64,000 bases of DNA, from the NCBI GenBank assembly GCA_036426205.1, contig CM071568.1, forward strand, positions 36,505,499 to 36,569,498, written 5' to 3'. Shown piece by piece: positions 1-12,114 of this stretch; position 1 is the first letter of the stretch; each line of letters opens with the position of its first letter. Source of the DNA: Ascaphus truei (taxonomy: Eukaryota; Chordata; Amphibia; Anura; Ascaphidae). The notes under the pieces are model-generated. The model was not told where the DNA came from and ran no database searches. It was given only the letters and a program-made list of their open reading frames with translations. A program made the position numbers and the translations under genes.

Positions 1-621
1 AATTGAGGATCCTTCGATTTCACAAAGCAAATCTTATCTTCATTTCATTCATTGTGCAGTATTAGGACGAACTTTAGCGGCCTTAGTTCACATTTTGTCT
101 AAAACAAATTATGTTATTTTTTTTCATTGTAAGTAAATCTTTGGATAGTCTCCTCCTTTTCTCAAGCCAGAGTGCCACTTACTGAATTCTTTTAATGAGG
201 TAGTAGACATGGGGACATTGTGCTCCCTTTCAAGCTGTGATGGGCTCCTGGTAACCAGACATGTTATATGGCCTGGAACCTGTTAATTGGCACTTGCCCC
301 CAACGTTAGTGTAGGAACGTGTGAGTGACGGTGATCAAGTTATACTGCACTTGCCCTGTGCCAGCCCACTGTTTTCTAAGAAGGCGTGAAGACGGATATT
401 CTAGGATATCGACAGATTTCACATTTTTAAATTCATATTTCCAATCATTTTTTTTCCTTCAGTTTATTGTAAATACCCAAGATTAGATTAGTATTATTTT
501 ACAGCCAAAAAATAAACACTAAATGATGAAGCCATTTTTGATGTGCAAAGTAGGTGGTGCGGTAAAATCGCACCTTTATTAAAGGGAATGGTTGAAATCC
601 CCGTTTTCATGTTATTTGCAG
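1..621. other. Non-coding stretch, no gene seen
   Basis: AT-rich sequence with short T runs. I see no repeat boundary, convincing exon or RNA gene here. It would be intronic if the exon candidate at 622-681 is real. Confidence 0.4.
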
Positions 622-681
622 GAACCTGATGTTGAAGCAAATCTGCATCACCCTGTGCCAGGTGTGCTGTCATCTTCTCAG
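622..681 (+). CDS. Candidate internal exon of an unidentified gene
   Basis: Sixty bases open in one frame, preceded by an acceptor-like pyrimidine stretch ending TTATTTGCAG and followed by a GT. The reading starts EPDVEANLHH and ends VLSSSQ, a composition more like coding than the surrounding AT-rich DNA. An alternative donor lies inside, after CCAG. I do not recognise the protein. A 20-codon open stretch is expected often by chance, so this is a weak call. Its end phase does not join directly to the stronger exon at 4,294, so at least one more exon would be needed between them. Confidence 0.2.
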
Positions 682-1589
682 GTGGAACTTTACACGCTGT
701 TCTTATATTTTTTTTTATATATATATATATATATATATTTTATATCATTCCTGCTGTTTTATTTACACACATTATAATGGTATGAAATGCACGAGTGGGG
801 AAACGCTGCATGCTTCCGGGGTTCTGCAATGATTGCCAGATATAATCTCCAAACTTGATCTTTTTTTTATTTTTGAAACGAATACAAGTCTTTTCTTTGC
901 CTATTCAGAGCAAACGTCACAATTGCCTGTATTTAAGCAATGATCCAAACTAATGTAATAAACCGCAATATACTTTAAGGAGACATGCATGCTACAGACT
1001 AAATCTTTATGAACTCCATTAGACAATGTGTCGACATATAACAAAATTTAGTTGTCAATGAACACCTAGAAAGGGAGGGTTTTTTTTACTGCAACTTCTT
1101 TTGCTGGCACCTTGCACCAATCGCCTTCATGGACCCAAGTTTGTAACGGAAGTGATGTCACGCGCAGAAGGCAGTCGGCGCCGCCAAAGCCAGCATGCAA
1201 CTGAGGCGGGGAGAAAAACACGCCCAATTTCACTGACAAAGACAAAGGAAAGTTTCCTCCCTAAAATCATTTACACTACTCTCAACAATGTTTTTTTATT
1301 ATTTGCTTTAGCTCCCACCCCGGGTACCTGCAATGCTGAATAGAACAGAATCAAAAACCATAGAAATGGATCTGTAGTATGTTGCCTTGAATTTATTGGC
1401 ATTGGAGTCTATTGTTCAATCATTTGAAACGCTATGGCTGAACCAATATTACAGAGAATATTAGTCTATAACATTGCTCTGTTAGTCATTTTTCTGTTAC
1501 GAATGGCTGCGTTGCCCAACGCTTTTTCTTTGGTGTTAAAACTGCTACATTGCTTTTTAGGATCATAGTGGTAATAAAAAAATCTAATA
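682..1589. other. Non-coding stretch with an (AT)n run
   Basis: It holds an (AT)n microsatellite at about 717-738 and otherwise unique-looking AT-rich DNA. I see no gene. Confidence 0.5.
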
Positions 1590-1906
1590 CAGGCATATAC
1601 CCCCTTTAAGTGACACCACTTTAAGTACACTCGCGAGTAAGTACATGTCCGCCAATAGGCAAACGGCAGTTCACGCATGCGCCGTCAGCCTCCTGAACAG
1701 CAATACCGGCTCCCTACCTGTACAAGCTGTGCGCAAGCAGGGAGACTATTAGAGCTTTACAGAATGTTATTACATCAGTTATGCACGTATTGACGATTGC
1801 AGTACGACATGCATCGATAAGTGGAAAAAAGGTACTGCTTCACTTTAAGTACATTTTCGCTTTACATACTCTCGGTCCCATTACGTAGTTAATGGGGGTA
1901 TGCCTG
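1590..1906 (+). mobile_element. MITE, family 1, forward copy
   Basis: A 317-bp non-coding element with imperfect terminal inverted repeats. The left end reads CAGGCATATACCCCCTTTAAG and the right end, read inward on the other strand, CAGGCATACCCCCATTAA. A TA dinucleotide flanks both ends (1,588-1,589 and 1,907-1,908). The interior has paired TTTAAGTACA motifs. Other copies in this window are at 2,386 (inverted), 14,849, 33,970 (inverted) and a fragment at 51,083. It has no coding capacity, so it must be mobilised by another element's transposase. The TA flanks would suit a Tc1/mariner-type transposase, but that is inference. Confidence 0.75.
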
Positions 1907-2385
1907 TACATTGTAAATCATTTACTCTGGTGTTCCACAAGGTGGCCTCTCAATTGTGGATTTTGGTTAGTGCTGCCTAACCTAGGATAGCAAAGAAAAT
2001 TAGTGGATCCTTTAAGCGACCAGTGTAACATTTTACTACTTTCATTTACTTATTATACATTTCTGAAGGTGACCTGAGCGCCCAGCATTTAAGGGGTTTT
2101 AGCAGAATTGCTGGCCTTTATGTGAAACATAGCCCAGCTCTTTTTTTTTTTTTTTTTCTTCTTCCAATCATTCGGATGTAAAATGGAATTGGGGTAATAA
2201 GTAATTATTTTCTGAAAAAAGGAAGGGGCATCCCTCTTCTCTCGGATCCTATATTGGAGTGTAATAAGATCTACCGTACCATCCATGCCTTTATTGTTTA
2301 TGTCTAATTCTATCCATTTTTTAACCTCGACGTAATTGTGAAAAGCATACAATTAGACTCTTGCTATCAACAGGCCCGACCTATA

Positions 2386-2709
2386 CAGGCATAACCCCGC
2401 ATTACTTGACACAAATGGGCCCAAGCATGTATGTAAAGCGAAAATGTGCTTAAAGTGAAGCCTACCGTTTTCCCCCACTATATTGATCATAATGTCCTAA
2501 CTTATGTAAATAAAGCATTTTGTAACAAGGCTCTATAGTCTCCCTAGCGTGCGCACAGCGTCTGTACGGTATGAACTGGTATCACTTTATCAGGAACAAT
2601 GCGAAACAGGCAGGCGCGTGCGCGAGCTGCAATTTGGCCTATTGTCGGAATTTATGTCCTTACTCGCGTGGACTTAAAATTGAGTGTCCCTTAAACCGTG
2701 GTAATCCTT
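2386..2709 (-). mobile_element. MITE, family 1, inverted and degraded copy
   Basis: Starts with CAGGCATAACCCCGCATTA and shares the interior of the 1,590 copy in reverse orientation, including GCGAAAATGTGCTTAAAGTG and the TAGTCTCCCT segment. The far end near 2,700 has decayed (GTAATCC in place of GTATGCC). A TA lies just before the left end. Confidence 0.65.
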
Positions 2710-4293
2710 CCACACTTTTTTGTGAGTTCCTGTACCTGTAAACCATTGCTGCCCATGAACTGAATTATAAAGACTTTTTGGGCTCATCGGAAGGATGCAT
2801 CTTTCCGACATCACTGTAGTTGAAAGCTACTGGTCTATTTACAGAATGGCGAGGAAAAGTAAAGGCAATGTGTGCAAAATGATGTGGGCCAATTAAAGTG
2901 GGCACGGCACGTTCAATTTATGAGCAAAAACTGCCCTTTTATATTCGGTTTTAAAAGAACAGTCGAATTGTAAAATAATCGTCACAAATGGAGCAGCAAA
3001 CCTCCAAAAAATAAGTTGCTGAAAGTGGACAGATCTTACAGCAGAATATTTAAATGGTTGGGGATGCTGCTGTAACCCTTTCCGTGTCGTGTGTTCACAA
3101 AACATGCAATGTTTTTGCAAGGAAGGGGTAAAAAACCAAACCCCCCTTATTTTTTATTGCTTTTGCCGAATGCTTCAGAAAAAAGTTTTCCGTCCTCATA
3201 AATCCCGGTAAACTCTTTACAGTTTTCTTCAGCAGCAGGACACTGATGGGATACATATCCAGATAGCTTCAAATAAGTAGATTAGCCGCCGTAGGAGAGC
3301 GGCTTTTTTGGATGTGCTTATCGCTAAGAGCTGATGCCACTGTCGGAGAAAACACGAACACATCAAATAGACCCAAACATACTCTGTGTGTATATGGAGA
3401 GTATGTGAACGTGGCATTTTGTGTTGTAATCTAAAAAAACGGATTCTGCACATTCTGGGATTGGGGAAGTTACCGATTTATAAAAAACCTGTTAGTTATC
3501 TGTTCTTGGGGGCCAAATGGTCGAGGTCATTTAACAGGGGACAGAGGTTGAACCGGTAGTCCCTAGTGTTGTGGGATTATCGTAGTGTGATTCATTTCTT
3601 ACATTCACAAAGTATTTAACAAGACCATGAAATAGAAAGTGACAACTTTTCTTAAAATAAAAAACAAAAACCCGTTTGTTCCTTTGTTTATGTTAAATGG
3701 ACTGCACACCTTGCAGATTTGGTTGTAGTAAAAAGCCACCAATGTCTTTTGCGGCCTTGTGCCTTACACATCAGTGACGCGGGCTTTTTAAAAACGGGGG
3801 TAAGTGACATCGATAAAAGCAATATGCTAATCTTTACTTTTAACCATCATTGTGAACCCAGGGAATGAATTTGGTACGTCATTGACCAGGTAGGTGAATG
3901 TATTATTATATTTTTTTTCCTTATCAATATACGGATTAAAACTTGGCAACCAATGTATCACAAATATGGATACGTATGTTGTTAATCTTGACAGGGATGT
4001 TAGCCTGTTCCATGATAAAAGGTGGGCTCAATCGGATGCATCCACTCGTGTATGAATGACTCAAAAAATAGGATTAAACTGGACCATAAGAAATGTTAAA
4101 AAATGATTGTTGTAATATATGCAGATTTTACCTTTTGATTGCCTGGTTAAGATGTTTTGGGGTGAGTTTGCAAGCTCACAATTGTAACTATTTTTTTTTA
4201 TTATATATATATTCATTTTTTCCCAGCACCAAAATGTTTTCTTGATTAACCCTTTCTTCTATTCCCTTTTCACCCCTCCTATTCTTTTCACAG
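2710..4293. other. Non-coding stretch, probably intronic
   Basis: No recognisable repeat or gene. A consensus-like donor (CAG followed by GTAGGT) sits near 3,889 with a possible acceptor near 3,860, which would make a 28-base micro-exon. I consider this too weak to annotate separately. Confidence 0.35.
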
Positions 4294-4537
4294 CGGGTCG
4301 TGCCATGTACAGCACCTATCAGATATAGTGTTCTGCCTAGCTAATCTATGTCCTGGTTATCAAGAATTCAATCAACAACTGAGCCTGAACGCGGAAAAAA
4401 CAAACACTAACTACCACCTCAGGGTCCATAACAATATCGCCGGATCCCCACTAATCACCCGCCTTCCTCCTCGGCAAGGCAGGAAACAAGATACAGAGAG
4501 GGATATGGTGACTAGCAGTGGTGGGTTAGGTTGTTGA
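4294..4537 (+). CDS. Candidate terminal coding exon, protein not recognised
   Basis: A good acceptor (pyrimidine tract ending CTATTCTTTTCACAG) is followed by an open frame of about 80 codons with no interruption, up to TGA at 4,535-4,537. The first base would complete a codon begun in the previous exon. The reading begins GSCHVQHLSDIVFCLANLCP, passes through a polar part containing NAEKTNTNYHLRVHNN, a basic patch (RLPPRQGRK), and ends TSSGGLGC. I cannot name the family. An open run of this length right after a splice acceptor has only a few percent chance probability, which is why I rank it above the other exon candidates. No upstream exon joins it convincingly, so a chance open frame remains possible. 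Confidence 0.4.
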
Positions 4538-4964
4538 CCAGATTATACTGGCTGTGACATGGCTTTGTTGGAATTACAGTTAGATGTTTGAAACTGATGT
4601 ACAATTAATGTGTTGGAAGCAGCTGCATTGCTGATGTATACAAGGACGGCCATCCCGTAAAAGAAAGAGAGATATCATAAACCCTTATCGTTACCACGCA
4701 ATTCTGTACCGAAATAATGGTGATGTAACTTTGCAAAATTTAAATAACAACTGGGGCATAGAGAAATCTTTCAAGCTGATGCACTTTATGTTTTTTTCTT
4801 TTAACGGTAGTAAGATACATTTTAGATGGCCTTGTTTTTCTTCTTCTGATTTCGTTCTTAAATGTTAGGGTTTGGATGTTGGGTCACAATGCTCAAAACT
4901 ATAGTCGAATTGATGGTCCCCCCTGATCAGGGCGGCCAATCACTCCCGGACTACACAAACACTG

Positions 4965-5061
4965 TCAGTTTTCAGGATATCCCTGCTTCGCACAGGGGCT
5001 CAGTTCAGACTGAGCACCCAATTGAGCCCATGTGGGAACGCAGGGATAACCTGACATGTTG
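4965..5061. repeat. Short foldback (palindromic) repeat
   Basis: The left arm GATATCCCTGCTTCGCAC with GGGGCTCAG is mirrored by TGAGCCCATGTG with GCAGGGAT on the right. Related copies lie in all three long repeats, near 19,610-19,700, 29,540-29,640 and 55,530-55,620. It is a short non-coding, MITE-like palindrome. Confidence 0.6.
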
Positions 5062-6889
5062 GAGCTCCTAGGATGAGGTTGGCTCCCTTGTGTTAGGCAA
5101 AATGAGTGAAACCTGGAATATTACCCCGCGACGCCGCGAATCGCGCCACTAAGCACCGCCCTTTATTTTGGTTTGTTTTTTCACCGAATTAACTGCCGAG
5201 TGAATATTGCACTATTTTAGCTATTTTACCAGTGTAAGGAAGCCGGCGTTGCAATGCGCCGTACTATAGAAAGCCGTAACAGTGAGTTGCAGCTTCCTGT
5301 TGGACCGCGGACCCGCAAGATTTGGGGGCCATTTTTCAATTCACTAATCGGGAACTTTAAACACCTGAATGTAGTCATAGCTCGGTATAACATGGGGTTC
5401 CTGTAGCAAAAAATAATGCTCTTTAGTCAGTAGAACAACCAGGCATAGAGTTTAGAAAAGATTAAGTATATATACCGGAGGATGGTGTGCGATGCTTTAA
5501 TTAATTGGGGTTTGGTAGCATGTATCGCGTATCCCAAGTTTCTTCTTTACAGAAGTTTTAATGGTAAAAGGATAAAATCATAAGAACCTTTCCCTACATT
5601 ATACACTTAAGAAAACGTAATTCATTTAGCATACTGTACATCACAGTCACAGTGAAGGTTAATGCCATTATTTGTGATTAGCTATGAATAGAAATACCAT
5701 GCGGCAGCAACGAATGTGCGCCATGATTACCAAATTGTTGTCCGTTGTAAAATGTGCTCTGGTGTCTAAGTTTGTGGTGCCTTTGACACATATCTTGTAA
5801 TTATTAGGCAACTAGCCATTTTATGAATCTAAAACCACCATTCTTTTTACGTGGTATTTATGTCTGGTGCGTAAAGTCGTCAATCTACATCTATACCTGT
5901 TTGAATAGTATTTTTAAACTTGTTTTATAAGCTAAAAAAAAGTGTGCTTGTTGCACAAACAGAAAATGATGTGGTACAACTCGGCCGGTAAGTTCCTTAA
6001 CCTCTAGTCTCGTCGTTACCTTTCCATTTTTGTTCTCTATGTTTACCAAAAGTGAATGCTGAAAAACATAAAAGAAAAGAAAAGAATCTGTGCATTTAGG
6101 TTCAATGTTGTATGTAGGCAAATATAACACAAGGGGGTGGCTGTTACCCTGTAACGCCATATGGGGGTAAATTGAAAGGGAGATGGCAAAATCTGTTAGA
6201 TAAATTCAAAGTATGCGCTACCCTACCCGGCTGCCAGGGGTGAGGCTACTTGCTGCCACTCGAAGCAATGAGGTACAACACATGAAAGCATGTTCACCAA
6301 GTCCTTTCTCACGCATGACATTATTCATGTTGGGGTTTTGGAGGTTCAACAACTTGAAGATTGGTTCTGTCATTTCTCTACAATCAATAAACTCTGGTTT
6401 CTTTTTACAAAGTGATTAAGGTTTTTTTGTTTAGTTTCTCAAGCCTGTGCAATAATACGCCTGTCCCCACCCACTTTTCCTTTTTCCTCTTTAAAATTAT
6501 TTTTTCTTATACTTTGCTGTCCTTCATCGAAGATCACAAATGAACACATACAAGTTGTACGGTATTTGTGTGTAGGCATGCAATTTAGGGCAACTTGCCA
6601 GATACAATTGGTCTAGTAATTTGTTTGCATCAAGATTGTTTTTTTTCCCTTCATTAATTTGAATAGCTTCATATTAACTGAAACAAACATTTTCCAAAAT
6701 GGAAACTTGGATTTTTTCCCCTGTGTAGTGACATTTTTAATATAGTTTTTCATAACTGAGAGTATCAGACTGCTTACGCATGATGTACGTATTGTCTCAT
6801 GACTGGAGTTTGCTTGTTTTATAGATCTGTATTCCTGTATTTTTCAAGAGCTTTTTGTAAACAGATGATGTATTTCTCCTTGAAAACAC

Positions 6890-6895
6890 AATAAA
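6890..6895 (+). promoter_or_regulatory. Candidate polyadenylation signal
   Basis: AATAAA after a T-rich stretch, followed by CA-containing sequence suitable for cleavage about 15 bases on. It is the best end point for a transcript using the exon at 4,294. Confidence 0.35.
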
Positions 6896-6910
6896 AAACA
6901 GCACAATCCC

Positions 6911-7861
6911 GTGGTTTCGCTCATTCTTCTGTTGGTGTGTCACTTTCATTTTCCACTTTATTTTTTAGTAGCAGCGCCTCCATTCAAGATTGTCAAACAC
7001 AGAAAATCGAATATATTTGTAAAGAAGTCTGCACCCATTTTTATGGTGAATAGTGAAATTGAACCCACAATCTGGATATTCACACTCTTGGGTGATAGGT
7101 TGGTTTCTGGTGGGGATTAGCTGGTAACAGATGGGGAAAAAAAAGCCAAGTGTTGTGGTTCTGCTCTTTACTTCCTGTCATTTGCTCTGTGTAATGAGTT
7201 AAATAAAATAAGGTTCTCTCGTGTCCCTGTATGACAGTGGGGGCTTCAGGGTCCTCCCACTTGGAGGTAGGACGGGTACTTGAATTGCCTAAGGATTTTA
7301 TGTCGAGTGTCCCCTTCTATGCATTGTTCTGTGTGTTACCAGCTGGTAGAGGGAGGTGTTTGCTCTCGCTGGGTTTGTGGCCCCTCCATGTGGTGGGTAA
7401 GGATCCTGCATGCAGGCCGATGGGGCCAGGGGTACCTGGGAGTAAAAGTCTACCTGCACTAAACAGGCACCTGGAATTACAGCGTTTCATAACAGGACAA
7501 TTGACCTGAGGTGACCTCAATCACAAGATTAGTCCTTGGCATTGTATGCGATAGGAAGAGATGGCCCATGCTCATTGACAGACCTGTTTTACTGGGTTCA
7601 AATCTTCTGAATAAAAGCTTGTCTGCTAGGAAGTTAAGCTTTCAATGGCAACTAAACAACAGACAGCTCATGTGTTGTGACATCTTGTGGCATTATAAAA
7701 CAATCAAGAAAGAACCGAGTCTGGCAAAACACAAAAGTATATTTAAATGTGTGCACAGAATGTCTGTCATTCAGCAACTCGTATGGTAGAAGCACAAAAC
7801 ATAACAGTAGCTACCCAAATATTCCAGGGACTGGTCACTGAACCAAAACTTAGGGAGAAGG
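6911..7861. other. Non-coding stretch
   Basis: No gene or repeat boundary recognised. The part at 7,200-7,500 is richer in GC, but its overlapping open frames on both strands look incidental. Confidence 0.4.
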
Positions 7862-8105
7862 AGTGGCACGCGAGTTAAGATACGACTGCACTGGTTTGAA
7901 GCAGGGGAACCTGGTTCAATTCCCGTGCTCTGCCGTCTTGTGACTTTGGGCAAGTCACTTTAATCTCCTGTGCTCCGGCAACCAAAAAACAATAGATTGT
8001 AACTTCCACGGGGGCAGGGACCTTGACTGCAAAAAAGACTCTGTAAAGTGGTGCGTAAAAGAACTAGCACGATATACAGAACAACTATTATATAATACTT
8101 CATCC
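7862..8105 (+). mobile_element. tRNA-derived CORE-type SINE with L2-like tail
   Basis: The internal Pol III B box GGTTCAATTCC (7,913-7,923) matches the tRNA consensus. It is followed by a CORE-like stretch TTGGGCAAGTCACTTTAATC and then by AGATTGTAAC with GGGGCAGGGACC, a tail also seen at the 3' end of the L2-type LINE (near 63,870-63,900). The order fits a MIR/CORE-SINE family mobilised by an L2 LINE. A second SINE with the same core and tail lies in each long repeat, for example 53,190-53,330. Confidence 0.75.
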
Positions 8106-9060
8106 GCAATTGTAGAGCTGATGTCCTCAATCAAAAATTACAAACAATGAGGGTCTAGAGGAGATTATCACGACAAAGGAGGCATGTGGATTGTCGTCAC
8201 CAATGGTGTGAAAGAGTTATTAATCCAGTGGGAATTTCTCGAGCTTCGTTTACGTTTTCTGGCCCTGCATGTCAAAGGACAGAGTGTGTCGGAAAATTCA
8301 AGACTTGGGGGTGGGGCAGAAGGAGCCATGTTTGATGGTCCAGAGAGGACTTAGGATGTAAATACGGAAACCTAACACGAGTTTGTTCCATAGGACAAAA
8401 CCTTGGGATTCGATGGCCTATCGCATTAACTCAGTGTCCTTCGGTCATCAAATCTGAACGCTTCAGAGGAATTAGAATCAACTAGGTTTTTCCTCAAGTG
8501 ATGTTAACCCTGATCCAGAAACGCGCACAACGTTGGAAGTACTACACGTTTTAGAAGCTTTCTGTTTGTGCACAAACATTTTCCATTTCAAAAGAAGCAT
8601 CTTTTAATATCGTAGATTTTCTTGAATGCCTGAATAGGGGATCCTCAACATAGTTCTCGGAAGTACAAGCCTATTGCACTTCTATACAAGCCATATTACT
8701 AGACTAATACATTATTACTGTCAGGAATAAAAAAAATAATGTTTAGATAAATCCACATTCTATCATGGAATCTCTATCTAGTGTTCAAATGCCATTATCA
8801 CCACTTTACATCTGTCAGTATTAAAATATGGACTTTGAAAGGCATCTTTTAACAGTCCTATTAACGAGAAGGTGGTAGCTGGATGCCTTAACTGATGATC
8901 CAAACTATTTTAGTGGTCCAGCAGGAGAAAAATGTACTCCCAACAATCCAACATCTCATGGTGGTACAGTCCAAAGATGGCCGTAAAGAACATTTCTTCG
9001 ATCGATGAAAAAAAATGGTAAGGAATTCATTTTATTGACACGCACGAAAGGATTTAGGAC
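8106..9060. other. Non-coding stretch
   Basis: AT-rich sequence with no gene, known repeat or long open frame that I can support. Confidence 0.4.
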
Positions 9061-9155
9061 TTTGTATATATAGTTAATGTATACGTATACAATATATATT
9101 AGAGTAAGATATATTTATATATAATATTATATATATATATATATTATATAACAAA
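9061..9155. repeat. AT-rich microsatellite
   Basis: Irregular (AT)n and TATA runs directly beside the Penelope-like terminal sequence that follows. Confidence 0.8.
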
Positions 9156-9400
9156 AATAATAGATGATACCTTCTGTGGCTAAGGAAATGCTTTTATTTG
9201 TGCGAGCTTTTCGGATACACTGATCTCTTCTTCCGGCGATGTACAATGAATGAAGCAAGGTATACTTAAAAACAAGTGTCTCTTGGAATGTTATCCTGTG
9301 CTGGTCCTCCCCCGTGTGGGAATGTGTTTTTATGGCTGAGGTGTCAAAAGGTTCCTGAAGCAAGTGAAGAAGAGTGTGAATCTGGTTCTGCGCGAAACTG
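9156..9400 (-). mobile_element. Penelope-like element terminal sequence
   Basis: Read on the minus strand, this closely matches about 43,915-44,110 on the plus strand (shared blocks include AACATTCCAAGAGACAC and GCTCGCACAAATAAAAGC). Related but shorter pieces occur at 13,531-13,651 and 35,500-35,607. The link to a Penelope-like element comes from the reverse transcriptase and GIY-YIG remnant next door at 12,115-13,125, with the matching terminal piece following it at 13,531. The outer edge runs into (AT)n, as in the other three copies. Confidence 0.6.
9204..9238 (-). ncRNA. Hammerhead-ribozyme-like motif
   Basis: On the minus strand the order is GGAAGAA, a GAGAT stem half, loop CAGTGT, ATC, then CGAAAAG. 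This resembles a hammerhead core (CUGANGA, helix II, GAAA). The cleaner copy is at 44,028-44,063. Penelope-like elements are known to carry hammerhead motifs in their terminal repeats. The first core block is degenerate (CCGGAAGA), so activity is doubtful. Confidence 0.35.
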
Positions 9401-9599
9401 GAAGGACTTCCTTTCCACCGCCAGTCATTGAAACCCCCTACATACCTTCGCTCAAGCACTAACATACAAATCGATGGACATCCCCTGATTTGGACCTGGC
9501 GAACAGGACCTACTACAGTTCTTGACAGCTTCACACTTTCCTCCACCCGCAGTCCATCACCCAAACTCACCCATTACCCCAACTAAACCGGATGAATGT

Positions 9600-12110
9600 A
9601 CATTTCCTAACCACCATTACTATAACTGGGAGGGGTCGTGGAGGAAGTAGAGAAGGACAGGAGGGGTTATGAGGAAAGAATTGAGGAAGCAAAAACAAAG
9701 TCGAGAAGTGGAGACGATTCAGATAAGGAGAAGGAGGAGAATGCAGACGGTAAGCGGACCAGGTAAAAGAAAAAGAAGGGAGGGAGGGAACGAGAGACAA
9801 AAAGGGGAAGGAAAAGGATTAAAGGAGGAGAATGGAAGAAGCTAAAGACGCAAGGAAAAAAAACAGGAAGAAAAGAATAGGGGGGTTAATGGAAAAAAGG
9901 AAGGAAGAGGCTGGTGCGGGAAGGGGGACGGGAGACACATTCAGAAAGAAAGAGGAGCTAGAGAAGCAAAAAGACGATTGGGAGGAGCGTGGAGTGAAGC
10001 AGATAGGGGAGAAGGCCGAGGAAAGACAAGAAGTATCGCAAAGTGTATAGAGAAAAATCGGGACTCAACAGGCGGAATATAGCAATGGAGAATATAATAA
10101 TCGAGCAAAGGAAGAAAGAGGGGATAATGGGATGGGATGCGAGGGAAGAAACGAAGAGCTGAGGAGAAAAGTAGTAGAAGGAGACGGAAAAGAAAAAGTG
10201 GAAGGGCGGAAAGAGCAGGGGTAACAAAAGGAAAAAGAAAGACAGGAGCCATGGGAGAACGGAGGGACCAAAACGTAAGATCATAAGGAGCCACAGAATT
10301 GCAGGGGAAGCGTGTAAGTTGAGGAAGAGCAAGTAAAAAAAATATAGGGTGGGGGGAGGAGGGCGGGAGAGCGGAGGATGGTGGAGTAATAAGGAGGGGG
10401 GTATTGGTCAACAAAAAAAACCCAGGTTGAGTTAGTGGTGGTCAAGAATAACAATTAAGGATAATGAAAGAGGAGGAGAGGAGGACGGGAGAGTAAACAG
10501 TAAGGGAGAAGAGCAGCAACGAAAGAATTGAGGACATAGATCAAAGGGGGTGAGGCGCAAAAAAGGGAGGAGGAACACTTGTAAAATACAGTGGTGGCCA
10601 GTAGGACGCGGGGGATGAAAGGACAGAGAAGCACGGGAGTGATAAATGACTACCGAAAGGGGCGAAGAGTGTGGAAGGAGGGGGCGTAGGAAGGAGGGGA
10701 AAAGCACGTAGCGGGAGTGAAGGAAAGCGCCAGGGGTGGAAGACATAAAGTGCGGAAAAAGGAAGATAAAAGGTAAAGAACGTGGAGGAGGATGAGGCAA
10801 AGCAAAGTAAATAAGATGAGTAAGCTGAGGGGGCAAAAAGAAAAACGGTGGGTAGTCTACTGGGAAAAAGGAGAAGAGAGTACAAAGAGACGAAGGAGGC
10901 AGCGGAAGAGGGTGTGGTTGGACAATGGAGAGCCACCACACGCCACCAAAAAAACTCCCCGCAGTAAGGGAGGATGGGATAGAGGTATAAAGCCAGAGGG
11001 GGAGGAATCAACAAAGAGAAGGAAGGCCAGGGAACGAAATAACAGGCAGACGAACAGCGGCGATAGCATGGAGCCTAAAAAAACCGGAAGGCTAAGATAA
11101 AGCCGAAGCAACCGAATGGAGGGAGATGAGTGAATACATAGAAAAAATTGAGAGTAGGGGGCAAAAAGATGGAGTATGAGTCGGAGGGAAAGAAAGCCGG
11201 AACGGAAAGAAAGAGAACAGAGGACAGCAAAGCAGTGAGTCAACAATTGGATATGAGAAGTAAGGCAGAGGGACTGAGAAGATAGAAAGGAGAGGGTCGC
11301 AGATAACCGAATGGAAGAAGGAACGTGACAAGAAACCAGGTGGTGGAACAGCTGTGCGGAAGAAAAGATGGGAGAGAGCACTAGTGAACGAAGGAGACGG
11401 GACAACAGGATGGCATAAATATAGAAACGAGAAGAAAGATGGGATAAAAGGGAGAAATGCGAGCGGGCGAGGACGAAGAGGGCAGCACGAGAAGAAAAGA
11501 AAACTAAAGGAAAAACAATCGGTAGATTGAGCGAGGTATGAAAGAACTCCAAAAGTGAAAGGCAGGATGATGTGGTGGTCAAGGGCAGAATAAAAGGAGA
11601 AGAGAAAAAGAAGGGGGATAAGAAAAAAGCCAAAGACGAAACAAAAGGTACAAAGTGAGAGGGGAGAACCGCAAAAAAAAAGAAATGAGGAGGGGAAGTG
11701 GTGAGGAGAGAGGATATAATGACAAGATACAAGGCAGGATAAGAAAGAGAGGAAGGAGACAAAAGTAGAAACGGGCCAGAAATAGAGTGATCCACAGGGA
11801 AAAAAATAGTTGATGAGATGGGCAGAGAACGTGGAGAAGAGAAACCAGACGAAGAAACAGGACATGTTTAGGCCCCAAGGAGTGAGAGGGAAGGTGAGGG
11901 GATTAAAGTACAAATCAAGAAGGGAGGAGACAGGGGAAAAGAGAAAGAGGCGAAGGGCAAAAGAAAAAGGACGCAAAGGAATGGACAAAGACTGAAGAAT
12001 GGGCAGACAGATGCCAACCGCAAGAGTGGTGGGGCGGGAAAAAGAGAGAAAAAAAAGTGGCGCTGATTGGGGAGAGAGAAGGAAGAGATGGGAGAGAGGA
12101 CAACATGAAA
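9600..12110. repeat. Purine-rich (GA) tract of about 2.5 kb
   Basis: The plus strand is overwhelmingly G and A for about 2.5 kb, with C and T scattered as single bases and no fixed repeat unit. The tract begins just after a pyrimidine-containing segment and ends at a run of about ten Cs near 12,118. The minus strand, being C/T-rich, stays open over hundreds of codons of Ser, Leu, Phe and Pro, which is a composition effect and not a gene. Such tracts can form triplex (H-DNA) and are hard to sequence, so its exact length is uncertain. Confidence 0.8.
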
Positions 12111-12114
12111 AAAG

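Larger units (their letters stand above)
4538..6910 (+). other. Possible 3' UTR of the 4,294 exon
   Basis: AT-rich, non-coding, with long T runs, ending in an AATAAA at 6,890-6,895. It contains the foldback repeat at 4,965-5,061 and a GC-rich patch near 5,130-5,300. The UTR reading depends on the exon call upstream. Confidence 0.3.

Noticed and set aside
3861..3889. A 28-base micro-exon with a good donor
   Set aside because: The acceptor is poor, the length is very short and no reading could be tied to the exon at 4,294.
10857..11988. Open minus-strand frames of about 300 codons
   Set aside because: They follow from the purine-rich plus strand: the reading is almost only Ser, Leu, Phe, Pro and Arg, and several frames are open at once. 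No domain or start context is present.
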